A stretch of DNA of 43,971 nt from Bacteroidales bacterium (GTDB lineage Bacteria > Bacteroidota > Bacteroidia > Bacteroidales > UBA932), in contig JAFTBU010000018.1 of assembly GCA_017455065.1 (NCBI GenBank), forward strand, positions 1 through 43,971. The letters run 5' to 3'. Both the position numbers and the translations under genes were made by a program. Shown here piece by piece: positions 34,262 to 42,466 of this stretch. The stretch's first letter is position 1. Every line of letters begins with the position of its first letter. Under the pieces are notes generated by a model, which was given only the letters and a program-made list of their open reading frames with translations, was not told the origin of the DNA and made no database searches.

Positions 34262-37093
34262 TTAGCTGGCAGTACCAGTGGCAACAACCTTGACCTCGCC
34301 CTTGATGACGTCAACCTTGTTGTAGTCGAGATAGTACTCGATGGTCACAGGGACGTAGACAACCATGGTCGGGTTGTGGCTATCACCCTTGATGGTGAGG
34401 TTCATGCCGGCACCTGCATACTCGGTGGAGTTCAGAGGACGACGTGCACCGCCATCAATGGTACCCTCAACCTTGGTCCAATCAGGAGTAACAACGACCT
34501 TGTAGTCGATGGTACCGGTCTGGAGACCAGTGGTAGGATCGATAATGTTCACGTTGGGCTTCAGGACACCGTAAACCTTGAGGTTCTTGGCGATCGAGAA
34601 GGTGGTATCAGCACCGACAGGGCGGTCGAGAGCGATGTCACCGAAGGTAGCGGTAACAGGCTTCTGGGCGATGAGGGTGAGATCGATGGAATCAACGGTC
34701 TGAGCACCAGCCTTGAGGGCGACGTGAGCGAAGATCTTGCGGCCTTCGTAGTTAGCCCAGTTGATGTTGGTAGCAGCGTCGATGAGACCAGCGGTAACGT
34801 TTGCAGGATCGGTAGCGATGGTAACAGTCTCGGAGTTGAGGACAGTGTCGGTACCATTGTCGAACAGGGTGGAATCCTCGAAGGTGAGGGTGGTCTTAAC
34901 CTGCAGGTTGGCAACAGCGCTGAGCTCGCCAGACTCCTTGTCACGGACAGTGAGGTAGTTCTTGATGAATGCCCTAGCAATGGTGTAAACACCAGGAGTA
35001 GCGATGGTATCACCCTCGACGGTCACCTCGTTGTTGGCGTTGACGTTCTCAGTCTTAGCGAATGCGAAGGTAGCCTCAGGAACGATGACATCAAACTCGA
35101 ACTTGTAGGTCTGGCCGAAGACTTTCTTGGTGAACTTCACCTTGTAGTTCTGGCCGAAGCCGAGGACACCGTTTGCGAATGCTACGTCACCGGTGGTGGT
35201 GTTGAGGACAACCTGAGTGCTGGTGAGAGCGATGGTGGTGGCGGAACCGTCAGCCTTGGTCACGATAGTGGTATCGTACACGAAAGGAACTGCATCGAAT
35301 GCTGCGTAGAGAGCTGCAGAGGTACCGGTGAGGTCACCGAAGTAAGCAGTGGTATCAGCCTTAGGGATAGCAGCGTACTTGACCTGAGGGTTGAAGGTGA
35401 AGGTCTTGTTGGTGTTGAGGACATCGGAGATAACATAGGTGCTGTCGCCGAGATCAACTGCGGTCTTGCCAGGGAACTCTGTAACGGTGAAAGGAACAGT
35501 CAGCTTGAGGGTATCGGAAGTATTGATATACTCGAGCTTGGTGGTCTGGTCACCAGGAGCGGTGGTCGGGAAGTTGTTGAAGGTGATGGTAGCCTGAGGA
35601 TGGCCGAGGTCATCATAGTCGAAGACTGCGGTGACAGCGGAGTCAGCCTTGGTCTTACCATTGACTGCAGGTCCTTCAGGGAAGAGCTTGTTAGCGGTGA
35701 CATCGATGTCGCCAGGCTCGGTGGTGAAGGTGTAAACACCGGTGTAGTTCCACTTCACGGTCTGTGCAGCGAAGGTACCAACTTCCTTGACGGACTTAGC
35801 AACCCTATACTTATAGGTGACAGGAACGACGTTTGCGAGAGCGCTCTTGTCCTTTGCGAGGAAACCGTTGTTCACGTTGACATCCTCGTTGCCGGTGTTG
35901 GCATAGATGTTAGCCTTAGCGGTGAGAACGTCGACAATCTCGAAGGACTGGTCAGCCTTGGTGTACTTGACTGCAGCAGCAGGGATGGTAGCGACAGAAA
36001 CAGCGGAGGTGTCACCAACTGCGGTGAGAGTCTCAGCGATTCCGAGGAGAGCTGCACCCTCAGCAGGAGTGAGAGCGTTGCCACCGATGACCATCTTGAT
36101 GGAGTAGTCAGCGAGAGGAGCCCACTTGCTGTCAGCTGCATCGTAAGGAACTGCGATGGAGTCGGTAACGGCTGCGGTGAGCTTGGTGTCGCCCTTGAAC
36201 CTGAAGTACAGGTCGTTGATGCTGGTGACGTTGTTGGCTACGGTAGCCTTTGCATAGTCACTGATGACATCATATGTAGAATCAGCATCGTCCTTGGCGG
36301 TGAAGTCGATAGCATAGTACACTGCGTAGTTTGCATCGGCGGCGCCGGAGACGCTGTTGCCCTTCTTGGAAGCGAAGACCTCGATGATACCATCTTCCTT
36401 ATAATTAAGGGTGGTGATGTCGAGAGTGGTCGGGATCTTGTTGGCGACAGCCTTGGTACCCTCAGCGATGAGGATCTTGGCGTTGTCCTTGGTGATCTGG
36501 CTGGCAGCCTCAGCAGGCCTTACGGCGAACTTGGCGGAGAACACGGTCACGGTGTCGGAGCTGGAGCCCTGGATACCGATGCTGGAAAGGGTGGTATCCT
36601 TGGAGGGAACAGGAACGATGTTGGTGATACGTGCAGCCAGAGCGGAGACGAAGTCGAGGAGATCCTCGGCGGTGCCATTGAAAGCGGTCTGGGCATTCTT
36701 GAGGGCCTCGATGTCTGACTGAGCGGTGCTGACATCAGAGAGGAGGTCGGCAATAGCACTGGCGTTCGAGTTCACGGAGCTCTGAAGGCCGGTGATAGCA
36801 GTAGCATTTGCGTTCACGATAGGCTTGAGGTTATCAACCTCGGTCTTGAGAGCCTGAACAGTGGATGCATCAGCCTTGGCGGCAATTGCAGTTGCATTTG
36901 CCTGGATAGCAGCTTTTGCTTCTGTCTTGTACTGCTCAAGAGCGTTGTTGACATCGTTGACCTTGGTCTGCAGAGCGGTGACCTCAGAACTGATCTCCTT
37001 CACGTCTCCTGAGTAATCCTTAGTACAGCCTGTGTACAAAAGTGCGGCGCCGGCGAGGGTGCACACAATTGCCATTCTGAAAATTTTGTTCAT
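34262..37093 (-). CDS. 943-aa surface lipoprotein with N-terminal coiled coil
   Basis: A large exported lipoprotein. The lipobox LLYTGC puts the lipidated Cys at residue 23, the only Cys I see. Residues about 30-150 are a heptad-rich coiled coil (VTALQTKVNDVNNALEQYK; repeated NANATAI and NSNASAI units). The remaining 790 residues are rich in Val, Thr, Ala and Asp with beta-strand patterns, probably a row of Ig-like domains; no enzyme motif is seen. Codon choice is strongly biased, as in the nearby ompA, which points to high expression. It has a full promoter, a leader of about 90 nt and a strong terminator, and is alone in its unit. A structural surface or layer protein is my inference; no known family is recognised. 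Confidence 0.85.
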   Translation of the reverse strand: MNKIFRMAIVCTLAGAALLYTGCTKDYSGDVKEISSEVTALQTKVNDVNNALEQYKTEAKAAIQANATAIAAKADASTVQALKTEVDNLKPIVNANATAITGLQSSVNSNASAIADLLSDVSTAQSDIEALKNAQTAFNGTAEDLLDFVSALAARITNIVPVPSKDTTLSSIGIQGSSSDTVTVFSAKFAVRPAEAASQITKDNAKILIAEGTKAVANKIPTTLDITTLNYKEDGIIEVFASKKGNSVSGAADANYAVYYAIDFTAKDDADSTYDVISDYAKATVANNVTSINDLYFRFKGDTKLTAAVTDSIAVPYDAADSKWAPLADYSIKMVIGGNALTPAEGAALLGIAETLTAVGDTSAVSVATIPAAAVKYTKADQSFEIVDVLTAKANIYANTGNEDVNVNNGFLAKDKSALANVVPVTYKYRVAKSVKEVGTFAAQTVKWNYTGVYTFTTEPGDIDVTANKLFPEGPAVNGKTKADSAVTAVFDYDDLGHPQATITFNNFPTTAPGDQTTKLEYINTSDTLKLTVPFTVTEFPGKTAVDLGDSTYVISDVLNTNKTFTFNPQVKYAAIPKADTTAYFGDLTGTSAALYAAFDAVPFVYDTTIVTKADGSATTIALTSTQVVLNTTTGDVAFANGVLGFGQNYKVKFTKKVFGQTYKFEFDVIVPEATFAFAKTENVNANNEVTVEGDTIATPGVYTIARAFIKNYLTVRDKESGELSAVANLQVKTTLTFEDSTLFDNGTDTVLNSETVTIATDPANVTAGLIDAATNINWANYEGRKIFAHVALKAGAQTVDSIDLTLIAQKPVTATFGDIALDRPVGADTTFSIAKNLKVYGVLKPNVNIIDPTTGLQTGTIDYKVVVTPDWTKVEGTIDGGARRPLNSTEYAGAGMNLTIKGDSHNPTMVVYVPVTIEYYLDYNKVDVIKGEVKVVATGTAS

Positions 37094-37189
37094 AAGGAAT
37101 AGAATAATTAATAAAGTTTAACTATAAAAATATCGTTTTTTTCACTATTCTAACGCTGACGCGCCTTCACATAAAGACACTTCAACGCG

Positions 37190-37220
37190 CAAATTTATGT
37201 AGATTTTTTCACTTATGCAA
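37190..37220 (-). promoter_or_regulatory. promoter of the 943-aa lipoprotein gene
   Basis: On the minus strand TTGC (37217-37220), a 19-nt spacer and TAAATTTG (37190-37197). Transcription should start near 37183, giving an AT-rich leader of about 90 nt. Confidence 0.7.
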
Positions 37221-37294
37221 CTTATTTCATCTATTTTTTCGCTGCATAAATCCACTTAAACATAGATGCAGTCGGGCACCGCAGCGTTGCATAA
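37213..37294. repeat. three copies of GYTGCATAA in the divergent control region
   Basis: The 343-base gap 37094-37436 holds no gene. It contains GTTGCATAA on the minus strand (37213-37221), GCTGCATAA on the plus strand (37241-37249) and GTTGCATAA on the plus strand (37286-37294). The first copy covers the -33 box of the lipoprotein promoter. They could be binding sites of a shared regulator of the lipoprotein and ompA genes; this is inference. Confidence 0.4.
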
Positions 37295-37357
37295 TCCGGG
37301 CGGCAAAAGTTGATAATAAATATAAAGGTGTCATTTTTATCCTATGCTGAGCTAAAA

Positions 37358-37389
37358 TTTGGATAAGTGCTGAAAAATATGTAATATTG
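37358..37389 (+). promoter_or_regulatory. probable ompA promoter
   Basis: TTTG (37358-37361), a 20-nt spacer and TAATATTG (37382-37389), one mismatch from the -7 consensus. The leader to the ATG at 37437 would be about 40 nt and AT-rich. Confidence 0.55.
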
Positions 37390-37436
37390 CGCGATTTTAA
37401 GTGTTTAGTCATTAATTTCAATTTATTATAACAATT

Positions 37437-38624
37437 ATGAGAAAATCATTATTTGTAATCGCTTCTCTGTTCGTGCTTGGTACAACCGCCATGGCACAGG
37501 AGACCTTTTACCCTGACTGGTATTTCCAGGTAAAAGGCGGCGCCACCTACACCGCAGGTGAGTCCACATTCAAGAACCTGATCTCCTACCCCACTATAGC
37601 ACTGGGCGCAGGTTATCAGTTCACCCCCGCTTTCTCCCTCCGTGGAGAGCTCTCCGGCTGGCAGGCCAAGGGTGCGCTTCCCGCAATTGACAAGATTTAC
37701 AATTTCAAGTATGCCCAGCTCAACGCTGACGCCGTGCTCGACATCTGCAACATCTTCAATTACAAGTCCACCCGTTTCCTGAATCCCTATATCTTCGCAG
37801 GTATAGGTGGAAACCTTGCATTCGACAATGCCGACGCTCAGTCCGTGGCAGCATCATTCCCTCTTGAGAACAAGCTTTGGGACGGTATGCTTCCTTCATT
37901 CACCGGACGCTTCGGTGCAGGTTTCGACATCCGTCTCGGAGAGGCTGTAGCCCTCCAGCTCGAGGTCGTCGACAACGTGCTCACCGACAAGTTCAACTCC
38001 AAGAAGGGTGACGCCATGCATCTTGGCAACCTCGCTCTTGATTTCGACTACAACCTCAGCGCCCTCCTCGGCCTCAAGTTCACCTTCGGTCAGGCCAAGA
38101 AGAAAGCAGAGGCAGCAGCAGCTCTCGCAGCAGCTGAGGCAGCAGCCGCAGCTAAGGCAGCAGCTGACGCAGCCGCAGCAGCAAAGGCAGCAGCTGATAA
38201 GGAAGCAGCCGAAAGGGCAGCCCGTGAGGCAGCAGCCCGCGAGGCAGCTGAAAGGGCAGCCCGTGAGGCCGCAGAGCGTGAGGCAGCAGCCCGCGCAGCA
38301 GCTCGCGCAGCTGAGGAGCACGTGCTCTTCATCATCGGCAGGACCAACATCCGTGCAAGCGAGACTCCGAAGATCGATCACATCATCGACATCATGAACA
38401 AGTATCCTGAGGCAGTCTGCACCATCACCGGATACGCCGACAAGAACACCGGTACCGCCAAGGGCAACCTCTCACTCTCCAAGAGACGTGCTGAGGTCGT
38501 GACCGAGGCTCTCATCAAGGCTGGTATCTCCGCTGACCGCATCACCACCAAGTGGGTCGGTGACACCGAGGCAGTTTCTCCTATCCCTGCTGAGAACCGT
38601 GTCGCAGTCCTCGTGACCAAGTAA
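37437..38624 (+). CDS. OmpA family outer-membrane protein with Ala-rich linker
   Basis: A 395-aa outer-membrane protein. Signal peptide to about residue 20 (MRKSLFVIASLFVLGTTAMA), an eight-stranded-type beta barrel (about 25-218), an Ala/Glu/Arg/Lys-rich helical linker (220-294), and a C-terminal OmpA domain (about 296-394) that binds peptidoglycan, with ITGYADKNTGT and NLSLSKRRAEVV. The final ENRVAVLV replaces the usual NRRVE. It ties the outer membrane to the cell wall. Codon bias, its own promoter and a strong terminator suggest an abundant protein. Confidence 0.93.
   Translation: MRKSLFVIASLFVLGTTAMAQETFYPDWYFQVKGGATYTAGESTFKNLISYPTIALGAGYQFTPAFSLRGELSGWQAKGALPAIDKIYNFKYAQLNADAVLDICNIFNYKSTRFLNPYIFAGIGGNLAFDNADAQSVAASFPLENKLWDGMLPSFTGRFGAGFDIRLGEAVALQLEVVDNVLTDKFNSKKGDAMHLGNLALDFDYNLSALLGLKFTFGQAKKKAEAAAALAAAEAAAAAKAAADAAAAAKAAADKEAAERAAREAAAREAAERAAREAAEREAAARAAARAAEEHVLFIIGRTNIRASETPKIDHIIDIMNKYPEAVCTITGYADKNTGTAKGNLSLSKRRAEVVTEALIKAGISADRITTKWVGDTEAVSPIPAENRVAVLVTK
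38097..38318 (+). repeat. low-complexity tract encoding the OmpA linker
   Basis: About 220 nt of near-repeats built from GCAGC, GCTGA and GGCAGCC units encode A, E, R, K and D in short runs such as AAREAAER. Such tracts can gain or lose units by slippage, so linker length may vary between strains. Confidence 0.7.
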
Positions 38625-38646
38625 TCAGGCGACAGCTTGTAAAACA

Positions 38647-38676
38647 AGTGGCCGGCTCAAAAAGCCGGCCACTTTT
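38647..38676 (+). terminator. intrinsic terminator after ompA
   Basis: An 11-bp perfect stem (38647-38657 with 38663-38673), loop CAAAA, then TTTTATT. It lies 22 nt after the ompA stop codon and may also serve the convergent operon ending at 38711. Confidence 0.92.
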
Positions 38677-38710
38677 ATTATCTGGAATCGAGCTTTCCGC
38701 TGGGTTGGAA

Positions 38711-39571
38711 TCACTGTTTTTTGTACTTATTCAACAGCTGTTCCAGAGCAGAAGCACCCTGGTCAATCTTTTCGCGCATGTTCTCGCGGGAACCATCATT
38801 ATTTTTGCCATCCAGTTGCTGGTAACGGGCTTTCATCTGTTCCTCAAACTTCTTGTAGGCGTCCAGGCCGGAAGACATGTCCTGAACTACCATCTTATAG
38901 TCCGCAGGTAGTTCGAACACCTCAGGATATGGCACTCCCAGATGTATGTTCCTCATATAGGTTACAATGCCGTCGGCATCTTCGCAAAGAGTAATCCCGG
39001 TCTCCGGGTCGATATAACTGGTACGGTAATGCTCTTCGGTATTGGCGCCATACGGGCCTTCGAAAAGTTCAGTCGTCACAACCGTTTTCATATAACACCA
39101 GCGATCGCAAGCATAGGACATTTCCTCTTCTGTCATCTGCTCAGACTTAGACTTGACATCAACATTGCCGAGGGCCTGCATTCCATCGCCCGGAATCTTG
39201 GTGATGGTGCGTGAAGCATCGTCGATCCTGTATATGGCGAGACTGTCAGGAATCGAGAGAGTCTTGATGATCTGATTCTCCCCCGTCGCCGGATTGATGC
39301 CGGACGAGACGCTGAACTGGCGTTTGCTGGCAGCGTCGTAGAAAACCTTCGCAGGGGTGCCGTGATTCCCGATGCGATAAGCACAGAAGGACACCTGCGG
39401 CCGGGGTTTCTGCATGCCCGGCTGTTCGCCCTCCTCATGGGCAGGAAGGCCCAACGGCACATCCAGAGCCACATTTGGGACGTCATTGTAGGTATATGGA
39501 TTTGGGACTTGCGCCATAGCGGCCACGCCGATGGTCAGTAGCACCGACGTAATGTAAAGAGTCTTTTTCAT
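38711..39571 (-). CDS. exported protein of unknown function, end of LuxR-linked operon
   Basis: A 286-aa protein with a signal peptide ending AAMAQ (about residue 21). Pro-rich start of the mature part (VPNPYTYNDVPN), a beta-rich middle with YIDPETGITLCED and FELPADYKMVVQD, and a helical charged C-terminus (EEQMKARYQQ to KYKKQ). The middle resembles the gene just upstream (a Cys, then a Tyr-Ile/Val-Asp strand and turn), and recalls LolA/DUF4412-type beta folds, but this is only a pattern resemblance. Last of five genes; 12 nt after the preceding lipoprotein gene. Confidence 0.75.
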   Translation of the reverse strand: MKKTLYITSVLLTIGVAAMAQVPNPYTYNDVPNVALDVPLGLPAHEEGEQPGMQKPRPQVSFCAYRIGNHGTPAKVFYDAASKRQFSVSSGINPATGENQIIKTLSIPDSLAIYRIDDASRTITKIPGDGMQALGNVDVKSKSEQMTEEEMSYACDRWCYMKTVVTTELFEGPYGANTEEHYRTSYIDPETGITLCEDADGIVTYMRNIHLGVPYPEVFELPADYKMVVQDMSSGLDAYKKFEEQMKARYQQLDGKNNDGSRENMREKIDQGASALEQLLNKYKKQ

Positions 39572-39583
39572 TTTATTGAATGA

Positions 39584-40321
39584 TTAAGGGTTATCCGTGA
39601 ATGAAGTCACAAGGAAATGTGACTTGTCCTTATAGTTCACGCCCAGATTGCTTGAGGCGCTGCTCTTTTTCTCGTAGATGAAGCCATATTCCTTGTCAAC
39701 GTAATAGACGTCCTCTTTGCGGGTGCTGTACCCCAGAAGGGCCTCCTCCGTGACCTTGGAGACCACCCAGCAAGGACGGCCGCATCGGGTATCGCTCTTG
39801 CTTGTGGCTGCCGGCGCAGGATAATTACCGATGACTCGCAGATTGGTCTTGCTACTGTTCAGGTAGAGCTTGATGACGTCTTCGGGCGTCCTTTCCATGG
39901 TATAGGTACGGATATACTGGCCGTTATGGTACACTTTACCCTGTATGGTACCGTTGTCCAGAATATCCATATCTTCCTTCTGGGTCTTGCCGCCACCCTT
40001 GCCCTCGATGGTCATCTTTTTACCCTTACGGGTGTACGTGTAGGTAACTTTTTCATCCAGATCAACAACGGTGATGGAATAATCCTTCTCATACCATTTG
40101 AGCTCGCGGGCAGGTTCTTCCTCTGAAATCTCTTCCTCAACGGGTTCCTCGCTTACGGACTTGGCGTCCGTTGTCTGCATCGATTCAGCGATTGAGCCGA
40201 GGATCTCTTTTAGCAGTTCCTCGGCCTGTGGCTCAATGGAGTTTTCCCCCTGACGGTTTCCGGTGAAACCGCAGGAGGAAAGCATCAGTAAGCCAGCTGC
40301 AAATAAAAGCAGGCGTTTCAT
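39584..40321 (-). CDS. lipoprotein of unknown function
   Basis: A 245-aa lipoprotein: MKRLLLFAAGLLMLSSC puts the lipidated Cys at residue 17. An acidic stretch rich in Glu (about 55-72, PVEEEISEEEPA) is followed by a beta-rich domain with two Cys (TRCGRPCWVV) and a DVYYVDKEYGFIYEKK strand pair similar to that of the next gene product. No known function. It lies 5 nt after the FISUMP-type gene and 12 nt before the last gene of the operon. Confidence 0.75.
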   Translation of the reverse strand: MKRLLLFAAGLLMLSSCGFTGNRQGENSIEPQAEELLKEILGSIAESMQTTDAKSVSEEPVEEEISEEEPARELKWYEKDYSITVVDLDEKVTYTYTRKGKKMTIEGKGGGKTQKEDMDILDNGTIQGKVYHNGQYIRTYTMERTPEDVIKLYLNSSKTNLRVIGNYPAPAATSKSDTRCGRPCWVVSKVTEEALLGYSTRKEDVYYVDKEYGFIYEKKSSASSNLGVNYKDKSHFLVTSFTDNP

Positions 40322-40326
40322 TGCCG

Positions 40327-41046
40327 TCAGTCTTTGACCGGACGGATTGGAAGTCCGTTTTCACGGTAAACGGCATAGCAGTCCGTGTGGCCGAAACGCA
40401 TGGCATCTGCCCTCCTGCGGTCATGCCATTCCAGAGCGTCCTCACTGCCAACCGGAGTACCAACCTGAAGGGCCATGGACGCGGTCCAAAGCCAGGTATA
40501 GCGCTCTTCCTGCTGTTCTGTCCCATAGTAATACCCTGTTGCCTTCGGGAAGTCGATGCTATTGCCGTTGGGACCGGTTACGGTGATTAAGCCAGGTTTG
40601 TCATAGCTGAATTTGCACTTTGTAAAGAGTTCCATGGCCTCTGCACGGGTGGGCATACGCCAGCCTTTTCCCAGGGCAGCAGTGGCTGCATCATCTCCGG
40701 GCTCAAGGACAATCAATTTGTCAGCTGCGCCGCTGCTGGTTTCGCTATCTTCTACGGTGTACTTCTTGAACTTGGTTCCATCCTTGAATATATAGGTGGC
40801 ACCATTGAAATCTTTCTTCGATTTGGTCTCACCCCAGGCGTAATAATTGCCCGGATCGGACGCATCCTTCGCGCCCAGGTTGGCCTTTGCCCATTTGACG
40901 CTCAAGCCCAGATCAACTGCGTCGGATGTAGCTACGGAAGTCTTGATATCGGCGGGCTTGCCATTGCCTTTTGCATTGGAGCTGCCGCCACAGGATACTA
41001 TTGCAAGGGCGGTTGCGCACATTAGGATGATCGATAACTTTTTCAT
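40327..41046 (-). CDS. lipoprotein with FISUMP-type (Fib_succ_major-like) domain
   Basis: A 239-aa lipoprotein with Cys19 in the lipobox AIVSC. After a low-complexity segment (GGSSNAKGNGKPAD) comes a domain with the pattern VDLGLSVKWAKANLGA, YYAWGETKSK, GKGWRMPTRAEAMEL, WLWTAS and GLPIRPVKD. This order is that of the Fibrobacter succinogenes major-domain proteins common on Bacteroidota surfaces; their role is unknown, though the fold is lectin-like. ATG 41046 is chosen as it starts the lipoprotein signal. Third gene of the operon, 10 nt after the OmpA-domain gene. Confidence 0.82.
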   Translation of the reverse strand: MKKLSIILMCATALAIVSCGGSSNAKGNGKPADIKTSVATSDAVDLGLSVKWAKANLGAKDASDPGNYYAWGETKSKKDFNGATYIFKDGTKFKKYTVEDSETSSGAADKLIVLEPGDDAATAALGKGWRMPTRAEAMELFTKCKFSYDKPGLITVTGPNGNSIDFPKATGYYYGTEQQEERYTWLWTASMALQVGTPVGSEDALEWHDRRRADAMRFGHTDCYAVYRENGLPIRPVKD

Positions 41047-41056
41047 GATGTCAGTA

Positions 41057-42085
41057 TTATTTTTTGATGAATTCAACTCTGCGGTTCTTTGCACGACCTT
41101 CATCGGAACTGTTGTCTGCAATCGGCTCATGTGAGCCCTTGCCCACGGCAGTCAAACGGTCTTTGGATAATCCCATTTCCACCAGGCGGGCAACGATGGC
41201 CTCGGCGCGCTTCTGACTCAGAGGGTCATTCACGGCATCGGTGCCTGTATTGTCGCAGTGGCCCTGGACCTCAAACTTAAGGGAGGCATCCTTGGCCATC
41301 AGTTCCTTGATGCGGTTAATCTCCACGTCGGCCTCTGGCTTAAGCGTAGCCTTGCCGGTATCGAAAGTGATGGCATAGGTAACAATCTTTCCGTCGCTGG
41401 ACAGGCGGTCATAGAGAGGCACTGCACCTTTGGCGATGCGGATATTGGTAACACCCATAACCGGCTCGAATATAGATGCAAGCGTAAACCAGCCGGGAAC
41501 AACCGACACATTCGGCAGATTGATGACGCGTTCACCGTCAAGATATAGTTTGAGTGCTCTCTTGTTGAAGGAAAGAGCCAGGTGGTGCCATTGTCCTGAA
41601 GTAAGGACAACACCGGGCTTTTCGCCATCTTTATCTCCTGACGATGTCTTCCACCACCAGAGGAAACCATAACTCTCCTTATCATTCAACACAGGCATTT
41701 CCACTACGAAGACCGGTTCATCGTCGATGTCTGCGGGCAGAAAAGCCCACCTTAAGGTTCCTTCTTCTTCTCCTGTATAAAACATGTCAAATTCAACAGT
41801 GAAGACATCACCAAGGAAGTTGTGCGGATTCTTCATCAATGGAGAAATGCAGTCGCCGTCATGCTGGAGTGCAATACATCTTCTGCCATTAATTTCCATC
41901 ACCTGGGCTTCACCTCCAATCAGTTCCCACATAGAGGGGAATTCTCCCATCTGCTCGCCTTCCAATGAGTCATCGAAAATTATTTCATCACCCGGGACAA
42001 AGTCGTTTTTGACATAGGCAGTCTGCGCCTGTGCCCACATGCACATAAGCGTAACAGAAAGAATGAGCAATAACAGTTTTTTCAT
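41057..42085 (-). CDS. exported protein with LamG/concanavalin-like and OmpA domains
   Basis: A 342-aa envelope protein. Signal peptide to about residue 21 (ending WAQAQ), then a jelly-roll domain (about 35-220) with the laminin-G/concanavalin pattern GQWHHLALSFNKRALKLYLDGE, and a C-terminal OmpA domain (239-342) with GHCDNTGTD, NDPLSQKRAEAIV and KNRRVEF; the Asp and Arg that hold diaminopimelate are kept. It would anchor a sugar- or protein-binding module to peptidoglycan. It follows the small LuxR gene by 21 nt. Confidence 0.85.
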   Translation of the reverse strand: MKKLLLLILSVTLMCMWAQAQTAYVKNDFVPGDEIIFDDSLEGEQMGEFPSMWELIGGEAQVMEINGRRCIALQHDGDCISPLMKNPHNFLGDVFTVEFDMFYTGEEEGTLRWAFLPADIDDEPVFVVEMPVLNDKESYGFLWWWKTSSGDKDGEKPGVVLTSGQWHHLALSFNKRALKLYLDGERVINLPNVSVVPGWFTLASIFEPVMGVTNIRIAKGAVPLYDRLSSDGKIVTYAITFDTGKATLKPEADVEINRIKELMAKDASLKFEVQGHCDNTGTDAVNDPLSQKRAEAIVARLVEMGLSKDRLTAVGKGSHEPIADNSSDEGRAKNRRVEFIKK

Positions 42086-42106
42086 CGTGGTTAAAAATTA
42101 TGATGG

Positions 42107-42322
42107 TTACAAGATTTTCTGTGCGACCGCTTTCATCAACATCTCTCCCGTGGTAGCCGCATTGAATTTGGACTTGAGTCTTTGCCGATACCATTTGATA
42201 GCCGACAGGCTGAGATGCAGACCTTCTGCTATCTCAGTACTTTTCTTTCCTGCCGCCAGCATCTTCAAAACCTTTTCCTCCGTGGCGGTCAGAATGATCT
42301 CGTCATTGAATAAATCTTCCAT
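42107..42322 (-). CDS. 71-aa LuxR-type HTH protein (DNA-binding domain only)
   Basis: The protein is just a LuxR/GerE-type helix-turn-helix: LTATEEKVLKMLAAG, STEIAEGLHLSLSAIKWYRQRL and KFNAATTGEML. No receiver or sensing domain. By hand alignment 29 of 61 residues match the HTH of the divergent membrane protein, including IKW-RQRL and EML-KA. It leads the five-gene operon. It could be an autoregulator, a co-activator or, as a free HTH, a competitor of the membrane protein; none is shown. The start follows an inverted repeat at 42325-42367. Confidence 0.85.
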   Translation of the reverse strand: MEDLFNDEIILTATEEKVLKMLAAGKKSTEIAEGLHLSLSAIKWYRQRLKSKFNAATTGEMLMKAVAQKIL

Positions 42323-42324
42323 TC

Positions 42325-42367
42325 GCTTGGGACTAGTTTACAATTACAAAGTTCGTCAATCCCAAGC
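42325..42367. promoter_or_regulatory. 8-bp inverted repeat before the small LuxR gene
   Basis: GCTTGGGA (42325-42332) and TCCCAAGC (42360-42367) are perfect inverted copies 27 nt apart, in the leader of the small LuxR gene. It may be an operator or an mRNA stem near the start codon. Confidence 0.45.
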
Positions 42368-42376
42368 ACTTAAGAA

Positions 42377-42392
42377 TTATACAAAAGTATAA
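42377..42392 (-). promoter_or_regulatory. -7 element of the five-gene operon inside a 16-nt palindrome
   Basis: TACTTTTG on the minus strand (42382-42389) fits the -7 consensus. It is embedded in the perfect palindrome TTATAC-AAAA-GTATAA, which could be the site of a dimeric regulator. No -33 box is visible, as expected for a promoter that needs an activator. Confidence 0.5.
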
Positions 42393-42451
42393 AAAAACGT
42401 CACGGTTGTCAGTTTTTCACCCCGGGAGTCATTGAATCATTACGGTTTTGC

Positions 42452-42459
42452 TAACTTTG
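42452..42459 (+). promoter_or_regulatory. -7 element of the TPR-LuxR gene
   Basis: TAACTTTG, with TTG at 42432-42434 (spacer 17, short). Only 7 nt remain to the ATG at 42467, so the transcript is probably leaderless. Confidence 0.55.
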
Positions 42460-42466
42460 TTTTGCC

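Noticed and set aside
34376-36718. A 780-codon open frame on the plus strand inside the 943-aa lipoprotein gene
   Set aside because: It is the antisense shadow of a gene with strong codon bias, which removes stop codons on the other strand. The product has no signal, no family pattern and an odd Gly/Glu/Ser/Val bias.
37094-37436. Possible riboswitch or small RNA in the long gap before ompA
   Set aside because: No conserved riboswitch core or terminator is visible; the gap is explained by two divergent promoters and short repeats.
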